In this document: piece by piece, positions 51,901 through 58,906 of the stretch
Numbering within the stretch: the first letter of the stretch is position 1
How the letters are laid out: the number at the start of each line of letters is the position of its first letter
Assembly (NCBI RefSeq): GCF_000600295.1
Contig: NZ_JEMG01000001.1
Location: forward strand, 1,803,165-1,867,164
DNA length: 64,000 bases
Source: Hylemonella gracilis str. Niagara R
Lineage (GTDB): Bacteria > Pseudomonadota > Gammaproteobacteria > Burkholderiales > Burkholderiaceae_C
Reading direction: 5' to 3'
Translations under genes and position numbers: made by a program
Notes under the pieces: model-generated
What the model was told of the DNA's origin: nothing
Databases searched by the model: none
The model's input: the letters and a program-made list of their open reading frames with translations, nothing else

Positions 51901-52465
51901 CGCCCACATGCGCCTCGTCGTCCGCCCGGCCCGCGCGTTGCAGTTCCAGGTAGAAGCGGTGCGGGAAGACGGTGGCGAGTTGCAGGGCCAGGTCATGCGC
52001 GCGGGCGGTGTCGCCCTGCACCAGGGCCTGGCCCACGGCGCCGGCTTGCGCGCCAGACAGCACGATCAAGCCCTCGTGCAGTTCCTTCAGCCAGGCCAGC
52101 TTCACCATGGCCTGTGCCTTGTGGACGTTGCTGGTCCAGGCGCGGGCCAGGAGTTCGCTGAGGTTGAGGTAACCCTGCTTGTTCTGCACCAGCAGCAGCA
52201 GGCGGCTGGTCGCGAGCGGGTCGCTGCCCAGGCCCTCGAGCACGATGTCCGCACCGATCAGAGGCTTGACGCCCTTGCCGCGCGCGGCCTTGTAGAACTT
52301 GATGGCCCCGAACAGGTTGTTGAGGTCGGTGATGGCCAGCGCGGGCTGGCTGTCCTTTGCCGCGGCGTCCACCACGTCGTCCACGCGGGTGGCGCCATCG
52401 ACGACGGAGAATTCGGTGTGGAGGCGGAGATGTGCGTACGCGGGGGCGAAATCGGGGGAGGACAT
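48944..52465 (-). CDS. dnaE: DNA polymerase III subunit alpha
   Basis: An 1173-residue replicative polymerase. An N-terminal PHP domain starts at YAHLRLHTEFSVVDG. The palm carries the catalytic PDFDIDFC aspartates and GPGRGSGAGSLVAYAL; KSHAAAYSLLAYHTAWLK follows, with a helix-hairpin-helix region and a C-terminal OB domain. Length and motifs match standard DnaE1, not DnaE2 (ImuC). Confidence 0.98.
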   Translation of the reverse strand: MSSPDFAPAYAHLRLHTEFSVVDGATRVDDVVDAAAKDSQPALAITDLNNLFGAIKFYKAARGKGVKPLIGADIVLEGLGSDPLATSRLLLLVQNKQGYLNLSELLARAWTSNVHKAQAMVKLAWLKELHEGLIVLSGAQAGAVGQALVQGDTARAHDLALQLATVFPHRFYLELQRAGRADDEAHVGAAVQLAARLKLPVVATHPVQFLTEDDYEAHEARVCIAEGEILGNPRRVRKFTKEQYFKSSAQMQALFADLPSALTNTVEIAKRCNLTLVLGKPQLPNFPIPGGLSMDHYFRKVSLEGLEERLSHLYPDPAKRDAERPRYLERLDFEINTILKMGFPGYFLIVGDFIQWAKANGCPVGPGRGSGAGSLVAYALKITDLDPLAYKLLFERFLNPERVSMPDFDIDFCQANRDRVIEYVKERYGREAVSQIATFGTMAARAAIRDVGRVMDMSYTFCDGISKLIPNKPGQHITIDGAIKEVPELAERQAKEDEVKNLLELAQKLEGMTRNVGMHAGGVLIAPGKLTDFCPLYQQPGSDAAVSQYDKDDVEAVGLVKFDFLGLATLTILEIAREFIMKRHPGQEHFSFEAIPLDDKATYQLFQEGKTEAVFQFESRGMQGMLRDAKPTRLEDLIALNALYRPGPMDLIPSFVARKHGREEIEYPHPLVADMLSETYGIMVYQEQVMQTAQILGGYSLGGADLLRRAMGKKKAEEMAQHREIFRKGAAQNGIAQEKADEIFDLMEKFAGYGFNKSHAAAYSLLAYHTAWLKVHYTAEFFCANMTVEMDDTDKLKVLFEDAQKMGMRFEPPDVNRGNYRFEPVSDTVIRYGLGAVKGTGQQAIEAIVKAREEEGPFKSLYDFCKRVDRARINKRTVEALIKAGAFDSLHLNRAELLASIDRAFDFATASAANANQGGLFDLMADDGGDTHGSSTQEPELVEALPWGVKERLSHEKTAVGFYFSGHLFDEVAHEVRRFAKRELAELIDTREPQLLAGIVSDLRVINGQRGRLALFKLDDKSAVLDARVDEALLNANKNLLKDDELIVVTAKVMPDRFSGGLQLNVTQLWSLETARCRFGKYLSVAVNLNSGRYPDVRRLLADHPPQREMTEQGELLRGLPVRFTLKVGSADIGTYQTALKTEDEKTKFYPSDAALAGWMAQADQGKAVVVYE

Positions 52466-52567
52466 GCGGCTGATTTTAGTCAGGCCGTCAGGCGGGGAAT
52501 TTGCTCAAGAAGCAAGGCGGTTTGAGAATACGATTGCTTTGAAGGCCGTGCTGCTGCAGGCTTGCAG

Positions 52568-52606
52568 CGCCGGGCCCACCGCCAGCGCGCTCATACGGGG
52601 ATGGCC
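52568..52606 (-). repeat. Intergenic repeat, copy A
   Basis: A ~39-bp element whose reverse complement contains CCATCCCCGTATGAGC and CTGGCGGTGGGCCCGG. It forms an inverted pair with copy B (52751-52789), the outer 21 bases (52567-52587 against 52770-52790) being perfectly complementary, and an inverted pair with copy C (53722-53760), sharing an exact 21-base block. It lies in the 469-base gap between dnaE and the glutaredoxin gene. Confidence 0.75.
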
Positions 52607-52750
52607 TGCGGCTTCGCGCTTCAGCCGGGCATGAAGCCGCTGCGGCATAACTCACTGCGCGCCCTACGGCCGCTTCGTTCAAACACGATGCCGCAAGTCA
52701 GAGGACGATGCGCCGCACTTGCGGCGCTGCGGCTTCATTCCCGTCTGAGC

Positions 52751-52789
52751 CGCCATCCCCGAAATCGCACGCTGGCGGTGGGCCCGGCG
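52751..52789 (+). repeat. Intergenic repeat, copy B
   Basis: Second copy in opposite orientation to A. It retains CCATCCCCG and CGCTGGCGGTGGGCCCGG but differs in the middle (AAATCGCA for TATGAGCG). Between A and B lies a further hairpin, CCGCAAGT (52691-52698) with ACTTGCGG (52717-52724). Confidence 0.75.
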
Positions 52790-52802
52790 CGGCGGAGGTT
52801 GT

Positions 52803-52892
52803 GCACTGGCGGTCCACATGCAGGAGATCGCCCATGCGATGGAGCAGCAATCCCGCAGCATGGTCCAGATCAGGGAAGCCATCGAAATGGGC
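52803..52892 (+). pseudogene. Possible remnant of a chemotaxis receptor signalling domain
   Basis: Directly after repeat copy B the plus strand encodes MQEIAHAMEQQSRSMVQI followed by REAIEMG. The spacing of IAxAxxEQSxxxxQIxxAI resembles the C-terminal helix of methyl-accepting chemotaxis proteins. No start, no upstream domain and no own stop are present, since the frame runs into the glutaredoxin gene. It may be a fragment of a gene broken by the repeat, or chance. Confidence 0.25.
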
Positions 52893-52934
52893 TGCGGCGC
52901 CCGTGCGAATAGCGCTCTCGCTAGACTCATGGGC

Positions 52935-53174
52935 ATGAACCTGAAAATCACTGTCTATTCCAAATCCGCCTGCCAGCAATGCGACACAGCCAAGATGCTG
53001 CTCAAGAGCCGCTCGCTGCCTTTCGAGGAAATCCGCATCGATGACGAGGCCGAGCGCCTTGCGTTCTATGAAAAGTGCGGCCCGTCCGTGCGCCAGATGC
53101 CGCAGATCTTCATCAACGACCAGCGCGTGGGTGGCGTGGCGGGCCTGCAGGCGGCGTTGGCGCAGTTGAAGTGA
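52935..53174 (+). CDS. Glutaredoxin-like protein
   Basis: A 79-residue thioredoxin-fold protein. The redox motif is CQQC (Cys13-Cys16) after ITVYSKSA. QMPQIFIND supplies the cis-proline region and VGGVAGLQAALAQL the C-terminal helix. Size fits a small monothiol or dithiol glutaredoxin (GrxC-like). ATG 52935 is chosen because the sequence before it lacks glutaredoxin similarity. It stands alone within a repeat-flanked segment. Confidence 0.85.
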   Translation: MNLKITVYSKSACQQCDTAKMLLKSRSLPFEEIRIDDEAERLAFYEKCGPSVRQMPQIFINDQRVGGVAGLQAALAQLK

Positions 53175-53263
53175 GGTAGGTAGCTCACTTTGATATAGCG
53201 CCTCCTTCTTTCAGAGAGCTTGAAAGTCATACAAAATCCGCGCGGGGCGCGCTTGATTCGAAG

Positions 53264-53665
53264 ATGTCGAAAGAGAAATCGGAAAACTTGTCGCAGGGTC
53301 GCAGTCTTCAGACCAGAGTCGAGATTGTCATGGTGCTTGTTGGCCTCCTAATCATGTTTTGGGTTTCTTTTCTTGGAAACCGTACATACGATCAGACCGT
53401 GGAGCGAGCCCAAAGTTGCTTGCAACGCAATGGAGAACAAAAGACGGTTCAAGGAGTTGTCAAGATGGCAGGACAGGATTTGTTTGCGCATGGCAGCCAT
53501 TGGCACTATCTGGAGCATGTCAAATCGCAGAGTCCTGGAAAAGCCGTTTTGCGCGAGAACATTGGACAGCCAGTGTCGGTTGAACTGTGTAAAAACGACG
53601 TGATTGCTTATACAGTTGACGGTAAGCGATTTGTAAAAATTTCCGTCGCCGAAAACGGCAAATAA
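53264..53665 (+). CDS. AT-richer membrane-anchored protein of unknown function
   Basis: A 133-residue protein with one membrane helix (VEIVMVLVGLLIMFWVSFLG) and a ~90-residue soluble part containing two cysteines (AQSCLQRNG, VELCKND). Its codon use and base composition are clearly more AT-rich than all neighbours, which suggests transfer from another genome. I recognise no family. It lies between the glutaredoxin gene and repeat copy C. No partner gene is visible. Confidence 0.65.
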   Translation: MSKEKSENLSQGRSLQTRVEIVMVLVGLLIMFWVSFLGNRTYDQTVERAQSCLQRNGEQKTVQGVVKMAGQDLFAHGSHWHYLEHVKSQSPGKAVLRENIGQPVSVELCKNDVIAYTVDGKRFVKISVAENGK

Positions 53666-53721
53666 TTCCAGCGGCGTAGGTAGAGAAAGTGGCTACTACC
53701 CTGCTGAAGTACGAAGCCGAA

Positions 53722-53760
53722 GGCCATCCCCGTATGAGCGCGTTGGGGGCAGGCCCGGTG
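53722..53760 (+). repeat. Intergenic repeat, copy C
   Basis: Third copy, same orientation as B. It shares an exact 21-base block with the reverse complement of A, and a related TTGGGGGCAGGCCCGG half follows. With A it flanks a segment of about 1.1 kb carrying the glutaredoxin and the AT-richer gene. Confidence 0.75.
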
Positions 53761-53786
53761 AGGCTCCCGCCAAACCAGCGGGCATG

Positions 53787-53808
53787 AAAAAACCCGCACG
53801 AAGCGGGT
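53787..53808 (-). terminator. Rho-independent terminator for the ferredoxin-NADP reductase gene
   Basis: On the minus strand AACCCGC... reads as a GC stem (53791-53797 pairing with 53802-53808, ACGA/TCGT-type 4-base loop) followed by a run of six T (complement of 53787-53792). It lies about 60 bases after the reductase stop codon and fits its 3' end. Confidence 0.8.
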
Positions 53809-53865
53809 TTGCTCATCTGCACATCGCTGCCCTTCAACAAGCTCAGGGCAAACGAAGAACTAAGT

Positions 53866-54963
53866 TCAATCGAAGACCGGCGACTCCACCCCCAGCACCT
53901 TGTGCAGCTTCGGGCTGGTCGTCGTGTACTGCAGGTGCACCTTCTTGTCGGGGCTGATGAAGGGCATGGCGCCGAAGGCGGCCAGGGCGCATTCGTGGAA
54001 ACCGCTGAGGATCAGCTTCTTCTTGCCCGGGTAGGTGTTGATGTCACCGACTGCAAAGATGCCCGGCACGCTGGTGCTGAACTTCTCCGTGTCCACCACC
54101 AACTGCTTGCGCTCGATGGCCAGACCCCAGTCGGCGATGGGGCCGAGCTTCGGCGACAGGCCGAAGAAGACCAGCAGCACGTCCAACGGCACCACGCGCG
54201 TCACGCCGTCGCCGCCGGTCACCTTCACGGCGGCCAGCTTGCCGTCCTTTTCCTCGAAGTCCGTGATCTGGCCGACCATGAACTGCATCTCGTAGGCGTC
54301 GCACAACTCGCGCATCTTCGCCACGCTGGCGGGCGCGGCCTTGAAGCCATCGCGGCGGTGCACCAGGATCACGCTTTCGGCCTTGTTCGGCCCATCGCTG
54401 GTGAAGTTCAGCGTCCAGTCCAGCGCCGAGTCGCCACCGCCCACGATCAGCAGGTTCTTGCCCGCGAAGTCAGCCGGGTTCTTGACGCGGTAGTGGAGTT
54501 GTGTGCCCGTGAACTTGTCCAGCCCATCCACCTTCAGTGTGCGCGGCTCGAAGGCCCCCACACCAGCGGCGATGAAGATGGTCTTGGTGATGAAACGCGT
54601 GCCCTTGTCGGTCTCGACGTCAAAGCGGCCATCCTCGCGCTTGTGCACCACGGTCACGGTCTGGCCCAGGTGGAAGGTGGCGCCAAAGGGCTCGATTTGC
54701 TTGAGCAGGGATTCCGTCAGTTCCAGGCCCGTGCAGACCGGCACGGCCGGAATGTCGTAGATGGGTTTGTCGGGGTAGAGCTCGATGGGCTGGCCGCCGG
54801 GGTAGGCGAGCGAGTCGATCACATGGGCCTTGACTTCAAGCAGGCCGAGCTCGAACACCTGGAACAGGCCCACGGGGCCGGCACCGATGATGACGGCATC
54901 GGTTTCGATCACGGGGGCGTCGGGGCCGCCCGCATGGGTTTGGAACGGGGTTTGAAACTGCAC
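53866..54963 (-). CDS. Thioredoxin-reductase-like ferredoxin/flavodoxin-NADP reductase
   Basis: A 365-residue FAD- and NADPH-binding enzyme. FAD motif [17 protein letters not shown] motif [11 protein letters not shown] and [21 protein letters not shown] are present. There is no CxxC redox motif between the domains, so it is the ferredoxin reductase type rather than thioredoxin reductase. The fdxA gene 81 bases upstream on the same strand is a likely partner. A terminator follows. Confidence 0.88.
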   Translation of the reverse strand: MQFQTPFQTHAGGPDAPVIETDAVIIGAGPVGLFQVFELGLLEVKAHVIDSLAYPGGQPIELYPDKPIYDIPAVPVCTGLELTESLLKQIEPFGATFHLGQTVTVVHKREDGRFDVETDKGTRFITKTIFIAAGVGAFEPRTLKVDGLDKFTGTQLHYRVKNPADFAGKNLLIVGGGDSALDWTLNFTSDGPNKAESVILVHRRDGFKAAPASVAKMRELCDAYEMQFMVGQITDFEEKDGKLAAVKVTGGDGVTRVVPLDVLLVFFGLSPKLGPIADWGLAIERKQLVVDTEKFSTSVPGIFAVGDINTYPGKKKLILSGFHECALAAFGAMPFISPDKKVHLQYTTTSPKLHKVLGVESPVFD

Positions 54964-55044
54964 GGTAGCGCGTAGAGAGGGAGCCAGCGTGGCCGGCTCA
55001 GTGGTGAAAATCGGTGACGAAACTCTGGAAACACACCAGGGCGA

Positions 55045-55374
55045 TCAGCGGATCAACTCGGAGAGCTTGCCCGTCTTGTCTTTCCAGTCCTCGGCATCGG
55101 GCAAGGCGGCCTTGCGCTTCGTGATGCTCTTCCAGCCCGGCGCACGGGCCAGTTCGGCGTTGAGCTTGATCATGTGCATCTGCCCCGATGGCACGTCTTC
55201 CTCGGCGTAGATGGCGTTGACCGGGCATTCGGGGATGCAGACCGCGCAGTCGATGCACTCGTCCGGGTCGATGGTCAGGAAATTCGGACCTTCGCGGAAG
55301 CAGTCGACGGGGCAGACATCGACGCAATCGGTGTATTTGCAGCGGATGCAGGCTTCAGTGACGACGTGAGTCAT
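55045..55374 (-). CDS. fdxA: 7Fe ferredoxin FdxA
   Basis: A 109-residue ferredoxin. [14 protein letters not shown] and [12 protein letters not shown] supply ligands for one [3Fe-4S] and one [4Fe-4S] cluster, with the typical [20 protein letters not shown] link and a long C-terminal extension. It donates electrons in the cytosol. The downstream ferredoxin-NADP reductase is a plausible reductant. Candidate acceptors include the sulfite reductase encoded nearby. Confidence 0.94.
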   Translation of the reverse strand: MTHVVTEACIRCKYTDCVDVCPVDCFREGPNFLTIDPDECIDCAVCIPECPVNAIYAEEDVPSGQMHMIKLNAELARAPGWKSITKRKAALPDAEDWKDKTGKLSELIR

Positions 55375-55431
55375 TTGTAGTTCTGGCTGGGTGGAAACCC
55401 GCGATTTTAAAGGATGGGGCTCGGGAAGGAC

Positions 55432-56730
55432 TCAGGCCACGGCCGGGTTCACCAGAACGGCCCCGGCGGTCTTGTGGCTGGCCGTGTCGACCAGGATGAG
55501 CGAACCCAGCACGCGCGCCTGGGCAAAGGGCAGCACGGCCAGCGGGGCCTGCAGCGCCAATTCCACATGGCCGATGCTGTTGGCGTCGAGCTGCTGGGTG
55601 TCTTCCTTGGCCAGCGTCTGGATGTTCAGGCGGTGCGCGATGCGTGCCACCTTGGCCTTGACCCAGCGGTGGCCGTGCAAGGCCCAGTAGACCCGGCCGG
55701 GCACCAGCGGTTCATCGTCCAGCCAGGCGACGGTGGCCTGGATGCTTTGTGTGCCCGCGCTGTGCCCGGGCGACAACAGCCAATCGCCGCGCGAGACGTC
55801 CACTTCCCGGTCCAGCACGACGCCGGCGCTGTGACCTGCGCCCACCGTTTCGGGTTGCCGAACATGGTTGAGCACCTGCGCCACCGTGGCGGTCTGGCCG
55901 CTCGGGAAGACCTTGATCTCATCGCCCACCTGGACCGCGCCCGCGGCCACGCGGCCCCAGAACACGCGACGGCCCTGGCTGGTATCGCTACTGGAGGAAA
56001 ACTTCTCGACCCACTGGACTGGGAAGGCGAAAGACAAGTCCGTGTCCGGCGCAGTCGTTGGCAGCGCTTCCAGGATCTGCAACAAGGTCGGACCTTCGTA
56101 GCCGCACCAACTTTTTTGTTCCGCAGCGTCCACCACGTTCCAGCCTTTGAGGGCGGAAACAGGCACGGTGGCATGGACGTTCAGACCCGCGTTGCGCGCG
56201 AAGGCGGCCAATTGGGCGCTGATGTGCTTGAAGGCCAGCGCTGCGTCGTCCACCGCGTCCAGCTTGTTGACCGCGAACACGATGGAGGGCACGCGCAGCA
56301 ACTGCAGCAACAGGCTGTGGCGGCGCGTTTGAGGCAGCAGGGCATGGGTCGGGTTCTTCCACTCCAACTTGGTGGCGTCGATCAGCACCACGGCGGCGTC
56401 GGCGCTCGACGCAGCCGTGACCATGTTGCGCGTGTACTGCTCATGGCCCGGCGCGTCGCCGATGATGAACTTGCGCGTCTCGGTGCTGAAGTAGCGGTAG
56501 GCCACGTCGATGGTGATGCCCTGCTCGCGCTCGGCTGTCAGGCCGTCGGTCAGCAGCGCCAGGTCGGTCTGGCCCTGGCGCTGCACGCCCGCCAGGTGGT
56601 CTTGCAGCACGGCGCGGGTGTCGACCAGCAAGCGTCCGATCAGGGTGCTTTTGCCGTCGTCGACCGAGCCGCAGGTGATGAAGCGCAGGGCCGATGCGGT
56701 GCTGAGATTTGAGAGGGTCGTTGCGGTCAT
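55432..56730 (-). CDS. cysN: Sulfate adenylyltransferase subunit 1
   Basis: A 432-residue EF-Tu-like GTPase that drives the ATP sulfurylase reaction sulfate + ATP to APS with CysD. Seen are GSVDDGKSTLIG, DVAYRYF of switch I, DAPGHEQY, and NKLDAVD. Length shows no C-terminal APS kinase fusion. It is the last gene of the cys run. A 108-base gap holding a stack of hairpins separates it from cysD, unusual for an obligate subunit pair. Confidence 0.95.
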   Translation of the reverse strand: MTATTLSNLSTASALRFITCGSVDDGKSTLIGRLLVDTRAVLQDHLAGVQRQGQTDLALLTDGLTAEREQGITIDVAYRYFSTETRKFIIGDAPGHEQYTRNMVTAASSADAAVVLIDATKLEWKNPTHALLPQTRRHSLLLQLLRVPSIVFAVNKLDAVDDAALAFKHISAQLAAFARNAGLNVHATVPVSALKGWNVVDAAEQKSWCGYEGPTLLQILEALPTTAPDTDLSFAFPVQWVEKFSSSSDTSQGRRVFWGRVAAGAVQVGDEIKVFPSGQTATVAQVLNHVRQPETVGAGHSAGVVLDREVDVSRGDWLLSPGHSAGTQSIQATVAWLDDEPLVPGRVYWALHGHRWVKAKVARIAHRLNIQTLAKEDTQQLDANSIGHVELALQAPLAVLPFAQARVLGSLILVDTASHKTAGAVLVNPAVA

Positions 56731-56747
56731 AAGTTTCCTTTTCGAGG

Positions 56748-56823
56748 GCTCCCGTGGAACCGGCTTCGCCGGGCCACCGGGAGCGCCCCCTGCAAGGGGG
56801 GTGGCGCAGCGCACACCGTGCGC
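56748..56823. repeat. Stack of three hairpins between cysD and cysN
   Basis: Hairpin 1 (56748-56784) pairs GCTCCCGTGG with CCACCGGGAGC around an inner CCGGCTTCGCCGG stem. Hairpin 2 (56786-56800) is CCCCC-TGCAA-GGGGG. Hairpin 3 (56809-56823) is GCGCAC-ACC-GTGCGC. This resembles REP-like intergenic palindromes common in Comamonadaceae. In the transcript it would slow RNase or ribosomes and could set the ratio of CysD to CysN. Confidence 0.7.
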
Positions 56824-56838
56824 GCAGCCTGGGGTGTT

Positions 56839-57816
56839 TCAAAAATACCCGTCTTTCTTTCGCTTTTCCATCGAGGCATCGCTCGTCTGGTCGTCCATGC
56901 GGGTCGCGCCGCGTTCGCTGACTTCGGCGGCCAGGGTCTCGATCACGATGTCGTCGGCATTGGCGGCGGTGCTGGCCACGGGGCAGGTGCAGGTGATGTC
57001 GCCCACGGTGCGAAAGCGCACGTCGCGCACGACCACCTGCTCACCGGCCTTGGGCGGCGTGAGTTCGGTCACGGGCACCAGCAGGCCTTTGCGTTCGATG
57101 ACTTCACGCTTGTGCGTGTAGTAGAGGCTGGGCAGGGCCACGTTTTCACGGGCGATGTATTGCCACACGTCCAGCTCGGTCCAGTTGCTGATGGGGAAAA
57201 CACGGAAATGCTCGCCCGGCGCCAGGCGCGTGTTGAACAGCGTCCAGAGTTCAGGCCGCTGGGCCTTGGGGTTCCATTGGCCGAAGCCGTCACGGTGGCT
57301 GAAGATGCGTTCCTTGGCGCGGGCCTTCTCCTCGTCACGACGTGCACCGCCGATCAAAGCGTCGAAGCGGAATTCCTCGATGGCCTCGAGCAGGGTGACC
57401 GACTGGTGCGCGTTGCGCGATTCGCCGGGGTGCGCGAGGCGCACGGTGCCACGCTTAATGGAGTCTTCCACGCCGCGGACGATGAGCTGGGCGCCGAGCT
57501 CGGCCGCGCGCTGATCGCGGAAGGCCGTGACCTCGGGGAAGTTGTGGCCAGTGTCGATCATCAGCAGCGGATAGGGCAGGCCGCCGCCGGAGGACCCTTC
57601 GCCTTTCTTGCCGAAAGCCTTCTCCGCGCACTTGAGCAGCACCAGCGAATCCTTGCCGCCCGAGAACAGCAGGGCCGGGCGGTCGAAGGCCGCGGCGACT
57701 TCGCGCAGGATGAAGATGGTTTCTTCCTCGAGCGCGTCGAGGTGGGCATTGCTGAGCTGGTGCACCGAAGTGCCCAGGGATTCGTGCCGAAGTTCGAGGG
57801 GTGTGCGGGCGTTCAT
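56839..57816 (-). CDS. cysD: Sulfate adenylyltransferase subunit 2
   Basis: A 325-residue PP-loop adenylyltransferase with LLFSGGKDSLVLLK and HNFPEVTAFRD. ISNWTELDVWQYI and the C-terminal RKKDGYF are conserved. It forms APS from sulfate and ATP with the GTPase CysN. Start ATG 57816 (after AGAGAA) is preferred to ATG 57834, which abuts the cysH stop codon. Confidence 0.95.
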   Translation of the reverse strand: MNARTPLELRHESLGTSVHQLSNAHLDALEEETIFILREVAAAFDRPALLFSGGKDSLVLLKCAEKAFGKKGEGSSGGGLPYPLLMIDTGHNFPEVTAFRDQRAAELGAQLIVRGVEDSIKRGTVRLAHPGESRNAHQSVTLLEAIEEFRFDALIGGARRDEEKARAKERIFSHRDGFGQWNPKAQRPELWTLFNTRLAPGEHFRVFPISNWTELDVWQYIARENVALPSLYYTHKREVIERKGLLVPVTELTPPKAGEQVVVRDVRFRTVGDITCTCPVASTAANADDIVIETLAAEVSERGATRMDDQTSDASMEKRKKDGYF

Positions 57817-57834
57817 GGCGGAAGTTCTCTGCAT

Positions 57835-58506
57835 TCAGTGGGCCAGGTGCAGCCCGCACTCGCGCTGCGCTTCACCCTTGGTCGGGTCCACGTAGTCGAA
57901 GTTGTTGGGCAGGCCATGGGCCTCGCAGTACTGGTGCAGGTCCTTGGACGACCAGTGCAGCAGCGGTGCGACCTTGATCAGGCCATCGGGGTTGATGCTC
58001 ACCGGCTCCATCTGGGCGCGCACCGCGCTGTCGGAGGCGCGCAGCGCGGTGAACCAGACCTGGGGCGCGGTCTCGCGCAGCGCGCGGGCGAAGGGTTCGA
58101 GCTTCACCTCTTCGGTGAAAGCCGCGTGGCGTGGGTCGTCGAGCGCGGGCACGGGGCCTTCCACCGCCTCGCGGTGCGCGCGCGTGCGGCGCGGCAGGTA
58201 GATGCGCAGGTTCAACCCCAGCAAACGCGTCACTTCGTCGGCATAGCGGTAGGTGGCATCGGTGTTGTAGCCGTTGTCCATCCAGACCACGGGCACATCA
58301 GGCTGCACCTGCGTGACCAGGTGCAGGATCACCGCCTCGAAGGGGCGGAAATTGGTGGTGACGATGGCCTTCTGGCCCAGGCCGAGCGCCCAGGCCACCA
58401 AGGCGGGGGCGTCGTGGCCGTGGCGAGCGTTGACGTCCGCGAGATCGGCCGCGGTGATGGCCTTGCCCGTGTTGATCACGCTGGCGGGGTTCAGGCGGCT
58501 GTTCAT
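57835..58506 (-). CDS. cysH: Phosphoadenylyl/adenylyl-sulfate reductase
   Basis: A 223-residue reductase of activated sulfate. AIVTTNFRPFEAVILHLV, WMDNGYNTDATYRYAD and the C-terminal ECGLH motif with the catalytic cysteine fit CysH. Only two cysteines exist in the protein, so the paired cysteines that bind [4Fe-4S] in APS reductases are missing. By that criterion it would use PAPS and an APS kinase, but no cysC gene is in the window. It overlaps the DUF934 gene by 4 bases. Confidence 0.88.
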   Translation of the reverse strand: MNSRLNPASVINTGKAITAADLADVNARHGHDAPALVAWALGLGQKAIVTTNFRPFEAVILHLVTQVQPDVPVVWMDNGYNTDATYRYADEVTRLLGLNLRIYLPRRTRAHREAVEGPVPALDDPRHAAFTEEVKLEPFARALRETAPQVWFTALRASDSAVRAQMEPVSINPDGLIKVAPLLHWSSKDLHQYCEAHGLPNNFDYVDPTKGEAQRECGLHLAH

Positions 58507-58892
58507 GTGGTCTCCCGCGCGAAACGCGGTTGTGGCAACACGGCGTCGCCCTGGTAGTAGGACGGGAAGCGCGTGAGCTGGCGTTCGGCGATGGCCAGGT
58601 CCTGGCCTTCCTTGAGCACGGCTTGCGTGAAGCCGTTGCGCGCGATCAGGGGCAATTGGTCGGCCAGCACGTCGCCGGTGGCACGGATCTCTCCCTGGAA
58701 GCCGAGGCGGCGGCGCAGCAGGAAGGCTTGGCTGTGGGCCCGGCCATCGGTGAAGGCGGGGAAGTGCAGGTCGATGCGCGTCACGCCGTCGAGCTTGGCC
58801 TCACGCGGGTCCGCGTCGTTGGGCAGGGCGAGCACGGAAGGGGAAACGGTTTCGCTGGCCGCAGCCTGGGCGGTGATGAGGGTGAGAGACAT
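58503..58892 (-). CDS. DUF934 protein linked to sulfate assimilation
   Basis: A 129-residue protein matching DUF934, found between sulfite reductase and cysH in many proteobacteria. FTDGRAHSQAFLLRRRLGFQGEIRA and the C-terminal FPSYYQGD are typical. Function is unknown, with a proposed role in sulfite reductase electron supply or assembly. The start ATG 58892 lies 14 bases downstream of the cysI stop codon. Confidence 0.87.
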   Translation of the reverse strand: MSLTLITAQAAASETVSPSVLALPNDADPREAKLDGVTRIDLHFPAFTDGRAHSQAFLLRRRLGFQGEIRATGDVLADQLPLIARNGFTQAVLKEGQDLAIAERQLTRFPSYYQGDAVLPQPRFARETT

Positions 58893-58906
58893 GGTTGGAT
58901 TCCGGC

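Noticed and set aside
53866-54963. Calling this enzyme thioredoxin reductase
   Set aside because: The fold matches, but the CxxC pair between the FAD and NADPH domains is missing, so the ferredoxin-NADP reductase type is preferred.
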